NCBI GenBank assembly: GCA_029204225.1
Contig: CM055095.1
Span: 70,519,957-70,583,956 of the forward strand
Direction of reading: 5' to 3'
DNA: 64,000 nt
DNA from: Diphasiastrum complanatum
Lineage: Eukaryota > Streptophyta > Lycopodiopsida > Lycopodiales > Lycopodiaceae
The translations under genes and the position numbers were made by a program. How positions within the stretch are numbered: the stretch's first letter is position 1; every line of letters begins with the position of its first letter. Shown here piece after piece: positions 53,001-59,440 of the stretch. The notes below the pieces were generated by a model. That model was given only the letters and a program-made list of their open reading frames with translations. It searched no databases and was not told the DNA's origin.

Positions 53001-55175
53001 CATGACTGCTTTGAGAATCTGAAGTTATATCTTATTAGACTTATAAGTTGCTAAATTACAGATTCTGACAGCCAGTATTGTAGGTGTTTTGGATTTTTAA
53101 GTATTATTCTTTAAGCACCTGTTTTTAAACACTTTTGAGCATTGTATTTCACCCCCCTGGTACCCCCTCAAATACTACTTTGCCAGTCACAGAAAGCTCT
53201 GGCTGGAATTGTCGCACTGGCTAAGAAGCTATGCATGAACCTCATGAGATTGATTCTGGGACTGTATCTCCTTTGGCTGTACCTCATCTGGAACAACCTG
53301 TGACTCACCTACAACAACTGGTGCCCTAGACTCAGCCAGTTGTGCATGCATGCTAGCCAAATACTCATGATAACTCCTCAATCTCGATCTCTCAGCTGCA
53401 AGTCTTTGTCGCATCTCTGCATGTCATTGTTGCTCAATTGCGCATCTCTGATGCTAGGGTGTCAAGTCTATGTTTCTCTTATACATGTTCCTCTTTTAAT
53501 AACAGGCTAAGCTAAATTTGAATCGCTTAACTATTTTCAAAATAAACAGGGTGTTCCTGCTGAAGTGTACACTATAATGACTTGAAAAAAAACGGCAATA
53601 TCTGGAGTTGGTGATGTGCAATGACCTACTGTAGACAAAAACATTCATGTATGCAAATTGTGAAGAAAGTATGCAAAACTGTAAAAGATATGAAGTGACA
53701 AAAAAATTGAAAACCTACAATCCCATTCTCAAAATCTAGATATCAGAATGAAAAGCTGTAAAATCCGAGATGTAGCAGCATACTCTAGGAAAAGTAGTGA
53801 CATGAAAATCTCTGCAAGAGAAAACGAAAATCTATGAAAATGTAGAAGTCCCCAAAACTAGTGAAAAGTTGAAAAACAAATTGTAAACTTCTTCACATCC
53901 GATCAAGGAGCTTCAAGGTGCAACAGAAGTGCCCTATATTTCAGGAAGAACAATGATCCAAAGATCATGAAAGGTTCTTGAAAAAGCAATAAAAGTATGA
54001 AGTGCCAAAACTGAAAGAAGTTGAAAATTTAGAAACTGAATTTGTAAACATCACTGAATCAAGACATGTCAAGTGCATCAGGAGCCCCCCTATTATAGGA
54101 AAGATAGTGATATAATAATCTTCACAAAGGCCCTGAAAATATGTGAAGATGACAGCTAGTTATGGATTTATGTTAGTACCTTATCACTAAGGCCTTAGTT
54201 ACTGGGACCCCTACATCATTATTGCATTAACCCAACGGGGTTGGCTCAGTTGGTTGGCTTGGCATCCAAAGTTTCTTTGGTCCCAGGTTCGAGCCTCCCC
54301 TTGGAAACCAAGAAGCATTATTACATTAATACTTGATTTGTTAAGTCCATTTGGAAAAGAGCAGTATGAGCCATATGGCCAAGTGGGTATGGTACAAGAC
54401 TGATACTTTCCGAAAAGGTTTCCCCAAAGGAGTCTATTAACAGTATAAGTAGGATAACTTGCAGGCCTTCTATAGCTGGTTGTTTTGTTGTCCTTGAGTT
54501 CATCATTAAAGAATTGTACAATAGCTCTTTTGAAAGGTCCACTTCATGCTCAATTCACTGAAAAATTGTAAAATGATATCAGTTGGACATTGTTAAATGA
54601 TCATCAGTTTGTCATCCACATGTATGTTATTCTTTTTCAGATGTATTTTGTTGTTTCTAGTTTTTGCCTTGGGGAGAAAATCTTGATGTTTGTTTTTGGC
54701 TCTAGGTTTATCTGCAGTTGTTAAGATTGTTATTCCTCATGTCCTAGTACAGTTGCAGTTCTTTAAACTCTATCAGACTTGCGTATGTTTTCTTAAAATA
54801 TAGAAGCTTGGTATTCACTACTTCTCCTCTTAGCCATGGCCCAAGACCTATCCATTTTATTGCAGTTGGAATGTTCCCACCATAGTTCTATGGGGTGAAG
54901 CAGACAAGTATCTACCCAGTTCAGAAGCCGTGAACTTTGCAAATAGCAATCGAGATGTCATCAACCAAGTAATACTAGATGGAGCTGGTCATCTTCCACA
55001 GGAGGACTGGTAAATATATTGGTGCACTTTCCCATGCAGCTTAATGATTTTGATGTAGAGGTTTTGTGGTTCTGCTTATTTTCAACAAAGCAGCAGTTTC
55101 GTCAAGCACTGTGTTCTTGTCTCTAGGCCAGAAAAGGTTGCAGAAGGACTGAATTCATTTTTGGGATCACGGTGA
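15285..55175 (+). CDS. Plastid alpha/beta-hydrolase, 11 exons over 40 kb
   Basis: Spliced exons are 15285-15611, 20219-20294, 29790-29875, 30343-30436, 30741-30817, 31059-31186, 34774-34845, 35088-35158, 49587-49659, 54866-55009 and 55127-55175: 1197 nt, 398 residues, no break. All introns are GT–AG. The first ~60 residues are Ser-rich with Arg/Lys and little acid, like a plastid transit peptide. The body is an alpha/beta-hydrolase close to the haloalkane-dehalogenase/epoxide-hydrolase group: oxyanion motif HGAP (148-151), DWLGFGFS in exon 4, elbow region QGFIVGSYG (220-228), acid GEAD348, and GAGH377LPQEDW. The residue aligned to the usual nucleophile Asp is Gly221, so ordinary dehalogenase or epoxide-hydrolase chemistry is doubtful. 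It resembles an uncharacterised Arabidopsis chloroplast alpha/beta-hydrolase family as I recall it. Substrate is unknown. Confidence 0.9.
16600..16760 (-). pseudogene. Ty3/gypsy RNase H remnant
   Basis: The reverse complement reads [20 protein letters not shown] then RSWRHCLYG, the gypsy RNase H core (Y-x-T-H-D-K-E-L-x-A-I-V-x-A-L-x-x-W-R-H-Y-L). The catalytic-region Asp after THx is Gly here. Flanks are decayed. Confidence 0.75.
17200..18330 (+). pseudogene. Ty3/gypsy gag remnant, same family as 38.6 kb
   Basis: Scattered frames match the gag at 38591: [19 protein letters not shown] near 17440, a PKKIRR-type segment near 17600, and [20 protein letters not shown] near 17655-17715 against [15 protein letters not shown]. 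Many frameshifts and stops show it is older than the 38.6-kb copy. A knuckle-like remnant ([13 protein letters not shown]) lies near 17920. Confidence 0.8.
18640..19290. repeat. Interspersed AACCTTCGCC motifs (gypsy non-coding)
   Basis: At least nine short matches to AACCTTCGCC or its complement GGCGAAGGTT, several degenerate (GGCGAGAGTT, GGTGAGGGTT), are scattered through this stretch in both orientations. The same motif marks 38090-38340 and 61440-61735. No reading frame is present, so this is the non-coding region of the gypsy copy in this intron. Confidence 0.7.
19465..19791 (+). other. Unidentified 108-codon frame
   Basis: The frame ([20 protein letters not shown]...) has a plausible composition but matches nothing I know. 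It lies inside intron 1, right after gypsy debris, and no splice signals tie it to the host gene. It may be chance or part of a transposon. Confidence 0.2.
20219..20294 (+). CDS. Host gene exon 2
   Basis: The acceptor CATTTTAG and the donor ACAG|GTTCTT bound 76 nt, residues 110-134 plus one base. It reads [20 protein letters not shown] then FVRET, the start of the hydrolase domain. Phase 0 in, phase 1 out. Confidence 0.88.
20933..21150. mobile_element. hAT-like MITE with 8-bp target duplication
   Basis: The 218-bp element starts CTTAGTTGCCCGTTCC and ends GGAACGGGCTTCTAAG, imperfect terminal inverted repeats. CTCCAGTG flanks it exactly on both sides (20925-20932 and 21151-21158), the 8-bp duplication expected of hAT insertion. 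Subterminal DNA is made of the palindrome GTTCCGGAAC and its variants. It has no coding capacity. A second, partial copy lies at 55693-55774. Confidence 0.85.
21160..24130. other. Intron 2 stretch without recognised features
   Basis: Only short chance frames are present, and no transposon protein was recognised on either strand. The frame at 21966 and those near 23000 have no family signature. Confidence 0.4.
24133..24193 (+). repeat. (CT)n microsatellite
   Basis: About 30 uninterrupted CT units, followed by a duplicated CTCAACGGTCT. It directly precedes the LINE remnant. Confidence 0.95.
24260..26290 (+). pseudogene. LINE ORF2: endonuclease end, RT and C-terminus
   Basis: Successive frames give the end of the endonuclease ([15 protein letters not shown] near 24335), RT motifs [20 protein letters not shown] (24970), FVDLQKAFD (about 25378), [11 protein letters not shown] (25540) and [11 protein letters not shown] (25672), then a C-terminal [14 protein letters not shown] zinc-like motif near 26205. 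Several frameshifts and a stop at 25273 inactivate it. The expected 5' half is missing here. Confidence 0.85.
26275..28360 (+). pseudogene. Second LINE copy: ORF1 end, endonuclease, RT
   Basis: Right after the first LINE, the sequence resembles the ORF1–ORF2 junction seen again at 46540-46860 (shared GAGGCCAAGGCATTT and GTGGACCATCT). A broken endonuclease follows ([17 protein letters not shown] near 26690), then RT with [20 protein letters not shown] (27912) and [11 protein letters not shown] (28036). Order is ORF1 end, EN, RT, so this is a separate head-to-tail copy, heavily decayed. Confidence 0.75.
28370..28430. repeat. Fragment resembling the 32.4-kb DNA element
   Basis: TCAGAATCGACTC and GAATCGTGATTCTGAAC match the subterminal GAATCGCGATTC repeats of the element at 32385-33191. 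No terminal repeat or target duplication was seen, so it is a fragment. Confidence 0.4.
28800..28945. repeat. Short tandem duplication
   Basis: CTTTAGGCTTTCAACTCTTT occurs near 28810 and 28890, and GATCAAGCACTCAGAGATAG occurs near 28860 and 28913. Both copies lie in order with a short insertion. No gene is implied. Confidence 0.75.
28970..29180 (-). pseudogene. Ty3/gypsy pol C-terminal (post-integrase) remnant
   Basis: The reverse complement reads [17 protein letters not shown], followed in another frame by [20 protein letters not shown]. These are the hallmark of the chromovirus-type end of gypsy integrase (PRYxGPFxI...YxLxLPxxxxxHxVFHVSxL). It is short and frameshifted. Confidence 0.75.
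29790..29875 (+). CDS. Host gene exon 3 (oxyanion HGAP motif)
   Basis: Acceptor CCTTTCAG, donor AAAG|GTGATC. It encodes the split residue 135 and residues 136-163, with [20 protein letters not shown] holding the HGxP oxyanion motif of alpha/beta-hydrolases. Phase 1 in, phase 0 out. Confidence 0.9.
29911..30000 (+). repeat. Two-copy minisatellite, period about 52 bp
   Basis: TGCCCACATACAGACGTACA starts at 29911 and at 29963, each followed by CCCTTGCACATGCACA. It sits 35 bp into intron 3. Confidence 0.85.
30343..30436 (+). CDS. Host gene exon 4
   Basis: It starts after TCTCAAAGCAG and ends at ATACAG|GTGCAG. It encodes residues 164-194 ([20 protein letters not shown] and on), the strand after the oxyanion loop with the conserved D-W-x-G-F-G-x-S. 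An upstream AG at 30319-30320 would give the wrong phase, which fixes this acceptor. Confidence 0.88.
30741..30817 (+). CDS. Host gene exon 5
   Basis: Acceptor AATTGCAG, donor ACTCAG|GTATTG. It completes residue 195 and encodes 196-220, [20 protein letters not shown] then SLVTQ, the helix and strand before the nucleophile elbow. Phase 1 in, phase 0 out. Confidence 0.88.
31059..31186 (+). CDS. Host gene exon 6 (elbow region)
   Basis: Acceptor TTATACAG, donor CTAAG|GTATTT. It encodes residues 221-262, beginning [20 protein letters not shown]. In active relatives the first position is the Asp or Ser nucleophile; here it is Gly. ILNGPL follows. Phase 0 in, phase 2 out. Confidence 0.9.
31240..32340. 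other. Intron 6 DNA without recognised features
   Basis: AT-rich sequence with no transposon protein motif or repeat edge that I could identify. Confidence 0.4.
32385..33191. mobile_element. Non-autonomous DNA element with 9-bp target duplication
   Basis: The element starts CATAGATGCACCG and ends CGGTGCATGTATAT, an imperfect inverted repeat around TGCACCG. GGTATTTAT flanks both ends (32376-32384 and 33192-33200), a 9-bp duplication as for Mutator-like elements; an 8-bp hAT reading is also possible. Both ends carry GAATCGCGATTC palindromes. No transposase frame is present. A GC-rich hairpin block sits inside. Confidence 0.7.
32815..32945. repeat. GC-rich hairpin cluster
   Basis: Consecutive short palindromes such as GGGGGGGCGATAGCCCCCC (about 32820) and TTGGGGGGCAACGCCCCCCA (about 32879), plus CCCCGGCCCCG, lie within 130 bp. 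A TCTATATAG TATA-like box precedes them. The composition is unlike anything else nearby. It may be an LTR leader (R/U5) hairpin or a captured fragment. Confidence 0.75.
33409..33729 (+). other. Unidentified 106-codon frame
   Basis: The frame begins [21 protein letters not shown] see no family signature. It lies in intron 6 between a DNA element and copia debris and may be a transposon piece or chance. Confidence 0.2.
34010..34240 (-). pseudogene. Ty1/copia RNase H C-terminal remnant
   Basis: The reverse complement reads [20 protein letters not shown] and later KALPQEIL then RDKLKV in a shifted frame. These match copia RNase H end motifs (KHIEVxxHFIRDKV...TKALP). The LTR that should follow is replaced by other DNA. 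Confidence 0.75.
34239..34335 (+). repeat. (CT)n microsatellite, about 95 bp
   Basis: An almost perfect CT run ending in a short C tract, in intron 6 about 440 bp before exon 7. Confidence 0.95.
34774..34845 (+). CDS. Host gene exon 7
   Basis: Acceptor TTGATGTAG, donor AGCCC|GTATGT. It encodes residues 264-286 and parts of 263 and 287 ([20 protein letters not shown] then KGS). A donor at 34850 would also look plausible, but only 34846 joins exon 8 in frame. Confidence 0.85.
34959..35000 (+). repeat. (CT)n microsatellite in intron 7
   Basis: About 20 CT units within the short (242-bp) intron between exons 7 and 8. It provides a pyrimidine tract 88 bp upstream of the acceptor. Confidence 0.95.
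35088..35158 (+). CDS. Host gene exon 8
   Basis: Acceptor GGTTGCCAG, donor GGATTTT|GTAATT. It encodes the rest of residue 287 and 288-310, [20 protein letters not shown] then PGF, a cap-region segment typical of this family. Phase 2 in, phase 1 out. Confidence 0.87.
35327..35404 (-). mobile_element. tRNA-derived SINE with 16-bp target duplication
   Basis: On the minus strand the 78-bp body starts GGTTGGCTCACTTGGTTAGC (A-box-like) and contains CAGGTTCGAGCCTCCCC (B box). AACAATCTACAATTAT flanks it exactly at 35311-35326 and 35405-35420. Box spacing is tRNA-like. A sister copy is at 54231-54315. Confidence 0.88.
35841..36077 (-). pseudogene. LINE ORF2 C-terminal zinc-like remnant
   Basis: The frame contains [19 protein letters not shown], the C-x2-C...H-x4-C motif found after RT in plant LINEs. 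It differs from the LINE tail at 36310-36780, so it is another insertion or a diverged duplicate. Confidence 0.65.
36310..37090 (-). pseudogene. 3' part of the split minus-strand LINE
   Basis: The frame 36780-36310 has [20 protein letters not shown] followed by [13 protein letters not shown], the LINE ORF2 C-terminal zinc-like domain. Upstream, the RC near 36900 reads [19 protein letters not shown], as in the first LINE (IQHTWGPN...). The gypsy element at 37096-42134 separates it from the RT part at 42140-43300. Confidence 0.8.
37096..37828 (+). repeat. 5' LTR of the gypsy element
   Basis: It begins TGTTGGAGGGTTTGCGGATC and ends AAACCCACTACA. A TATA-like CTATAAAAAGG near 37399 marks the likely transcription start region, and a GA-rich stretch near 37585-37620 is in the leader. 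It is 17 bp shorter than the 3' LTR. Confidence 0.93.
37831..37849 (+). other. Gypsy primer-binding site
   Basis: TTTGGTGCCGTTGCCGGGG is one base from the TGGCGCCGTTGCCGGGG sequence usual after Athila/Tat 5' LTRs. It lies 2 bp after the LTR end. Confidence 0.9.
38090..38340. repeat. AACCTTCGCC motifs in the gypsy leader
   Basis: Between the primer-binding site and gag, AACCTTCGCCAGTTCTA occurs near 38190 and again near 38330, with GGCGAAGGTT near 38242 and related variants. The rest of the 740-bp leader has no frame. Confidence 0.8.
38591..39997 (+). pseudogene. Ty3/gypsy gag with four zinc knuckles, one stop
   Basis: From ATG 38591, [20 protein letters not shown] leads into the retrotransposon gag domain ([18 protein letters not shown] near residue 90). 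An acidic and Gln-rich helix follows, then TGA at 39338. The same frame continues to TAG 39995 with four CCHC-like knuckles: [40 protein letters not shown] and [13 protein letters not shown]. Most plant gags have one or two. Only one in-frame stop over 469 codons indicates a young copy. Confidence 0.88.
40016..40660 (+). pseudogene. Gypsy spacer and start of protease
   Basis: The same frame as gag resumes ([20 protein letters not shown]) after TAG 39995. It reaches VIDGG, the start of the retropepsin site, where the copy at 57.3 kb reads DGGSRVNL. Here the next codons are mutated to a TGA at 40595. Soon after 40660 the copy jumps across about 390 bp present in the 57-kb relative, losing the rest of protease. 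Confidence 0.8.
40713..41318 (+). pseudogene. Gypsy protease–RT linker, deleted after
   Basis: The frame is nearly identical to the 57797-58400 part of the downstream relative ([20 protein letters not shown]). It carries a Ser/Lys-rich tail, [20 protein letters not shown]. The copy then goes straight to the polypurine-like tract, so RT through integrase were deleted before or after insertion. Confidence 0.8.
41385..42134 (+). repeat. 3' LTR of the gypsy element
   Basis: A 750-bp direct repeat of the 5' LTR with the same ends. It has extra TTTTTACTTTTTATG and GATTGTAGTGTTAAT relative to the 5' LTR and lacks a few bases elsewhere. Followed by the ATGAG duplication. Confidence 0.93.
42140..43300 (-). 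pseudogene. Minus-strand LINE: endonuclease end and RT
   Basis: Reading down the minus strand: [20 protein letters not shown] near 43240 (endonuclease end), a [10 protein letters not shown] motif, the pre-RT region, then [17 protein letters not shown] near 42400 and [14 protein letters not shown] near 42260. Frameshifts separate these. The 3' continuation lies at 37090-36310 beyond the gypsy insertion, and the 5' continuation lies beyond 44940. Confidence 0.85.
43307..44940 (+). mobile_element. LTR retrotransposon fragment inside the LINE
   Basis: A ~247-bp LTR (about 43307-43553, TGTGCCCC...TATTACA) is followed by the primer-binding site TGGTATCAGAGCC (43555-43567). The long leader contains repeats of CCAGCGCTG-like sequence. 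A gag-like frame starts at 44457 ([20 protein letters not shown]), then frame-shifts to 44675-44930 with [20 protein letters not shown], a typical LTR-element gag start. It is cut where the LINE endonuclease resumes. Confidence 0.7.
44940..45320 (-). pseudogene. LINE ORF2 endonuclease N-terminus
   Basis: The minus strand reads [11 protein letters not shown] (start of the EEP endonuclease, N-x-N/G), then [11 protein letters not shown] in a shifted frame and [16 protein letters not shown]. These are the motifs of plant LINE endonucleases (the catalytic Glu in TETHE). It continues at 43300 on the far side of the LTR insertion. Confidence 0.8.
45379..46358 (-). pseudogene. LINE ORF1 (nucleic-acid-binding protein)
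   Basis: The N-terminal frame (46358-45564) is rich in Ala, Ser and Gln. The shifted frame 45894-45379 has a coiled-coil-like start ([17 protein letters not shown]) and then [20 protein letters not shown], the RRM-like core of L1-type ORF1. The end [13 protein letters not shown] matches [11 protein letters not shown] at 46645. It lies directly 5' of the endonuclease, as expected for one LINE. Confidence 0.75.
46440..46870 (+). pseudogene. LINE ORF1 end fragment, opposite orientation
   Basis: The plus-strand frame reads [20 protein letters not shown] and [20 protein letters not shown], homologous to the minus-strand ORF1 at 45.4-45.9 kb and to the ORF1–ORF2 junction at 26.3 kb. It is head-to-head with the minus LINE. 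Confidence 0.7.
46900..49030. other. Intron 8 stretch without recognised features
   Basis: No recognisable protein, LTR or tandem repeat. The 48131-48430 frame has no family signature. Confidence 0.4.
49035..49268. repeat. Palindrome-rich MITE-like segment
   Basis: Repeated GGTTTGAACC, GGTTCGAACC and GATTCGAA-type palindromes fill both halves around an AT-rich core (CTTCTTTTTGGTTTTTGTTC). The architecture matches the elements at 20.9 and 32.4 kb. The ends and target duplication are not clear. Confidence 0.55.
49587..49659 (+). CDS. Host gene exon 9
   Basis: Acceptor GTCGTTCTAG, donor GAAAG|GTATGT. It completes residue 311 and encodes 312-334 ([20 protein letters not shown] then FSE), the helix after the cap. 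Phase 1 in, phase 2 out. A 73-nt exon alone after a 14.4-kb intron. Confidence 0.87.
53229..53414 (-). other. Possible transposase-tail fragment
   Basis: The frame [20 protein letters not shown]... is helical and Arg/Glu-rich, reminiscent of C-terminal tails of plant En/Spm-type transposases. The match is vague and the piece is short. Confidence 0.25.
54231..54315 (+). mobile_element. tRNA-derived SINE, second copy
   Basis: The body has GGGTTGGCTCAGTTGGTTGG (A box) and CCCAGGTTCGAGCCTCCCC (B box) and ends CCAAGAAG. CATTATTGCATTAA (54217-54230) and CATTATTACATTAA (54316-54329) flank it, a 14-bp target duplication with one mismatch. It shares about 90% of its body with the minus copy at 35327. 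Confidence 0.87.
54866..55009 (+). CDS. Host gene exon 10 (catalytic acid and His)
   Basis: Acceptor TTTATTGCAG, donor GACTG|GTAAAT. It encodes residues 336-382: [20 protein letters not shown] holds Asp348, and GAGHLPQED holds His377, the acid and base of the alpha/beta-hydrolase triad. Phase 2 in, phase 2 out. Confidence 0.9.
55127..55175 (+). CDS. Host gene exon 11 (stop)
   Basis: Acceptor TTGTCTCTAG. It completes Trp383 and encodes [15 protein letters not shown] then TGA (55173-55175), the C-terminal helix usual for this fold. A possible poly(A) signal AATAAA lies near 55375. Confidence 0.9.
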
Positions 55176-55692
55176 ACCTGCACAACTTTATTTTTGAGCA
55201 AGGTCAAAATAGGTCACAATTCTTCAAATTGAAGACATAAGAAGTTAAGAGGCTGGTAGCTTGTCCTTTTCAACCTGTTTGCATGATTGTTAGTTTGACT
55301 TTTCTTTTTCAAGTTTTTGAGAGCTCAGTTGAAGCTCTACAGTTAGACAGCTGATTAAAATCATAGTTGCATATAATAAAATAGTATAATTGACGTATCA
55401 TATAAATATGTATAATACAATGTATTATACGACTTTGATTACTATAGTTTGATTTCCAATAGTTTTATTCAAGAACATAAATGAGATTATTTTATCTTAA
55501 TGTTCATCCCTTCAAACATAAACATAAGAACAAAATTTTGAAGAAAATTGTAGATCGCACATGAAGTATTTGATAAAAACTTGTCAATGGTCAAAAGGTA
55601 AAGGTAGGGCTATTTATTATTTCGAACTAGCCTACGTATTTTTCAGCCAAAAATGTATAATACACGTATTTTATATACCTGGTTTTTTTTGT

Positions 55693-55774
55693 TTAAAAGA
55701 AAAACGTTCTGACCCAGTTCGTTCCGGAATGTACAGTACGTTCCGACCCAAAAGGGTCAGAACGGGCTTCTAAG
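55693..55774. mobile_element. Partial copy of the GTTCCG hAT-like MITE
   Basis: GTTCCGACCCAAAAGGGTCA and GAACGGGCTTCTAAG match the right half of the element at 20933-21150 (GACCCATTTTGGTC...GGGCTTCTAAG). The left terminus (CTTAG...) was not found, so it is truncated or deleted. Confidence 0.75.
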
Positions 55775-55799
55775 CTTAGACTTGCACTTTGATATAAGT

Positions 55800-56855
55800 T
55801 AATATATTATTATTTTTCATTCCTTTGTTTGTTTAATTTAAATTTATATTGAAATTGAATGAATTTGTTGTTCAGCAAAAAAAGTTGCAACGAGAGTCCT
55901 AATATTATGTCACATGTTGCAGAGTGTGAATAGAAGAGGAGAGTGCATGGATATGATTGGTTGTTTGGAAAAGTTTTTTAGTACGATTTAAGATTGACAC
56001 GTAATATAATTTTCTTTTCATTTCCTTGCCATGCATGGGGGTTTCCATGCTTCATTATTGTATAGTACACTTATGTCATACTAGTTTAAGTAATATGAAA
56101 TTTGAGCTCATGGTGAAGTTGCAAGTACAGGTGGTCAAAGTAAGCAATGAATCACCTCATATAAAACCGACAACTGTTCAGTTAAGTTGACGTTTATGCA
56201 CTTGCTTCAAATAATTTATGTTAGTGGTATCAAACAGTTTGTGTACTATGTTATGCCGTACTATCGATGATGAAAAGTACGTCAAGCAATAGTACTGCGA
56301 CTATAGGTGACTGATTGTGTAGGCAAAAATAAATCTCAATAACTCTTCTGAAGTTGATTACAATGTTTGTGAATTGGTTTTCTTCAAAATGTTGAAGGTT
56401 CAAATCTGTAGCGCGTGGTTTAAATGTAGTTGTACTAATGTCCATTGTTTTTTAAGCATAAGTAATTCGGTGAATTTGGCCAAGTCATATTTTTTTTGTA
56501 GGAAAGATTCCGCGAAACTGTTAAAAAGGTTCTGTGTATTCTTCCTTAGAGAACGCGATTAGAGGTTGAATAAATCATACCAATATTAGCGTGTTTAATT
56601 ATGCCTGAATATGATCTATGTACTAATAGAGCAGTTCTATTATGATTAAATTATCCATGAGAAAATATGGGTGCGAAAATTGGAAATATATGCGCGAATG
56701 TGATAGACAATTAGATAATGAAATAAAACGACTAAAACTTTGATCAGAAAACGAATTTTATAACTCTGAGTCTGAATCAATATACGTTTTTCTTGCTGCC
56801 TTGTGGTATCTCTTTTATGAAGAGTACGTAAGTGCGCAAGTGCATAGATAAATAA
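55800..56855. other. Intergenic AT-rich DNA
   Basis: No frame or repeat edge recognised. The frame at 56374-56562 shows no family. Confidence 0.4.
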
Positions 56856-56859
56856 GTCA

Positions 56860-57430
56860 GAGATATCTGAATATGAGGCAGTGGATCAAACATCTACAAG
56901 AAGAAGAGGAGCTTGAAGCTGCTAAAGCAACAGCTGAGGTTCAGTCTTCACCATTGCAGCCTCCAAGAAATTTACGTACGGATATGAATGATCAGTTACA
57001 TCATCATGAAGAACCCTTCAAGATGACTGAACTGAAAGCATCGTAAACAGAACTGCTCATGAACATTTTGTCTAGCAAGATCAATATCTCATTAGGAGAG
57101 TTCCTGAAGTTGGTGCCAAAAGCAAAAGAAGTCTTAGTGCAAAAGTTAGCTCAAGAAAAACCAAAAGTCCATCATGAGCCACTTTTTTGTGCTGGATTTG
57201 AAGAATCTAACGAAATACTCCATGTTGGAGCCGCTTGGAAAAGTGAACAAAAGAATACCACTCTGTCGATACAGCATGGACAATTTCCTAAAGAAGCAGC
57301 CGTGATAGATGGCGGTTCAAGAGTTAATCTGATCTCTACAAAGTTATGTGCAAAATGGGGCCTTACAAAGATTAAGCCTGTTACTTTTGTTATTAAGCTA
57401 GCTGATCAAACGACAGTTCATCCATGAGGA
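56860..57430 (+). pseudogene. Gypsy gag–protease spacer, 5'-truncated copy
   Basis: The copy begins abruptly at sequence matching 40150 of the intron-8 element ([20 protein letters not shown]). The frame from 57059 carries the spacer and the retropepsin site VIDGGSRVNLI near 57300. The LTR and the main part of gag are missing upstream, so the element is 5'-truncated. Confidence 0.85.
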
Positions 57431-58677
57431 ATGGTGAAAGATGTACCTGTCAGAATTGCGGGAGTACAGTTCGTCATTACTTTCATAGTGATGGACTTAC
57501 CAGAAGCGCCAAATGTCTACCGAGTTCTTTTGGGACGTCCATGGTTACGAGTTGCGCAAGTAATTCATAACTGGGGTACCGGAAAAATCACTTTCGAAAA
57601 TCGTGAACGTGCAGTTGAAGTTGATCCTACAATATGGACTATCAAACAAGTGGTTCAAAAAGAGGATGCCGTTTCGTCAACAACGGATCACACTTGTGAT
57701 CGACCAGCGAAAAAATTGGGAGTTCATTACGATTTTCAAACAGATACTGTCAATTGGAATGAAGTTCTTGCAACGATTGACTGTACAACAAGATATATGT
57801 GTCAACAAGATAATCAATCAGATTTGGGCGAGATTTCCTTGTTAGATCGAACTTTGGATACACCAATCACGTTTTCACTAAATGTGTTGAATGTAGCCTG
57901 GATATCAACAGAACCTATACCAGATCCGATTGAGGATGAACTCATTCCTTTGAGTCATGCCTTGACTTATGATGGCAATGCTGAACTTACGGATGAGCAG
58001 ATTCTAAATCATATGGATCCGACCAGATTTGGAGTGCGTAACGTTCTTGATAAACCAACAATAAAACCGCCCAAAGCAGTTATATTGAAGGAAGATAGGA
58101 TCACAGGATCGATGAGAAGAAACAAGCTAAGCAACATTATAATACGGTCCTGAAATGGGAAAATCTCCCTCAAAATATTGATTCAAAGAAAGTGCTACCC
58201 TTATTCGATAAAGGCAAAGGAAAAGTCGAGGATGATTCTTCAAGTCAGAATTCTAGTAAGACATCATCGTCTAGGAAGTCTTTAACTTTGAAGAAAATTT
58301 TTTCTTCTCCGAAGTCATCACCTCCACGATCAATTCCTGCTAAGAAGACTAAGCGAAGATCCAAGCTAAGTCCTTTTGAAAAAGAACAAGCGAATGTAGT
58401 CCAACATGATATGCCCGAGCATTTTAAACGTTATACACTGGATGATGTGGTTATTATGTTACCTAAAGCACATCGTGAACCTGAAGAACACATGCCGGAA
58501 TCTAAAGAGGTTTACGATGGCCCAGCTAGGACACAACCAATGAATCTTGCCGAACCCAGGAGAACCGAAAAAAAATTATACAAGTTGGATCACAATTTAC
58601 TCTTGAACAGTATCAAGCAGTACACATGTTACTTATTAAGTATTAAGATTGCTTTGCATGGACTTATCAAGATCTGA
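57431..58677 (+). pseudogene. Gypsy protease end and RT linker
   Basis: MVKDVPVRIAGVQFVITFIV continues the retropepsin, followed by LLGRPWLR (the protease-family flap region). The [20 protein letters not shown] linker is shared with the intron-8 element. A one-base shift near 58100 and a TGA at 57425 break it. The Ser/Lys-rich KGKGKVEDDSSSQNSSKTSS tail precedes RT. Confidence 0.8.
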
Positions 58678-58699
58678 AGGGTATTTCAACATTAGTGAT

Positions 58700-59440
58700 T
58701 GAACATACCATACCTTTAGTACCTGATGCAGTTCCAATGGTTACAAAGTTCTATCACTGTAATCCTAATGTGGCGGACTTGATAAAGAAAGAACTTCAGA
58801 GATTGCTTGACGTCGATTTCATTTATTAGATGGAGCACACTGAATAAATTTCACCGATTGTCATTGTTCCTAAGAAAAATGAGAAATTGCGGATCTGTGT
58901 GAATCTCAAAGCGTTGAACAAAGTGGCGCGAAAGGATCACTTTTCGTTACCTTTTATTGAAAGCATTTGGATCGCCTTGTCGGAGCGGAAGCTATTAGAT
59001 TGCATCTGTCGATCGCCACAAAACTGCTTTTGCAACATAATGGGGCACCTATGCTTACAAAGTAATGTCGTTTGGACTCTGTAATGCACCAAGTTCATTC
59101 CAAAGAGTAATGCGAATTCCTTGAAATTTACTTGGATAACTTGCGAGTCCATAGTACAGATGCAGACCACCTGGATCGATTGGAGAAAATATTTGAAAGA
59201 TGTCGTAAATATCAGATTTTCTCTAAATCCAGAAAAATGTCAGATATGGGTTTCCCACGGAGCTGTGCTTGGACATGTGATATCAAGACATGGTATTGCC
59301 ACAAATTATTCTAAGATCAAAGTTATTGTGGAATTGCCACCGCCAAGAACAATTTGTGGAGTTTATGTGTTTATGGGTCATGCGAACTACTATCGAATTT
59401 TATTATCTTCTTTGAGGATTTAGCACGACCTATATACAAA
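58700..59440 (+). pseudogene. Gypsy reverse transcriptase, decayed
   Basis: KKNEKLRICVNLKALNKVAR and HFSLPFIESIW are RT motifs. The catalytic Y-x-D-D box reads YLDN near 59128, followed by LRVHSTDADHLDRLEKIFER and SLNPEKCQIWVSHGAVLGHV. Frames shift repeatedly and stops are frequent. It cannot be active. Confidence 0.85.

Larger units (their letters stand above)
49660..54865 (+). other. Intron 9 (5.2 kb)
   Basis: Mostly unassigned AT-rich DNA. It contains a SINE (54231-54315) and a possible transposase scrap at 53229-53414 on the minus strand. Frames at 51319-51928 and 52553-52849 have no family signature. Confidence 0.8.

Noticed and set aside
54231..54315. A functional tRNA gene
   Set aside because: A and B boxes exist, but a cloverleaf with an acceptor stem and anticodon loop does not form in an obvious way, and target duplications mark it as a SINE.
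56374..56562. Small plus-strand frame downstream of the host gene
   Set aside because: It has no family signature or conserved context and is likely chance.
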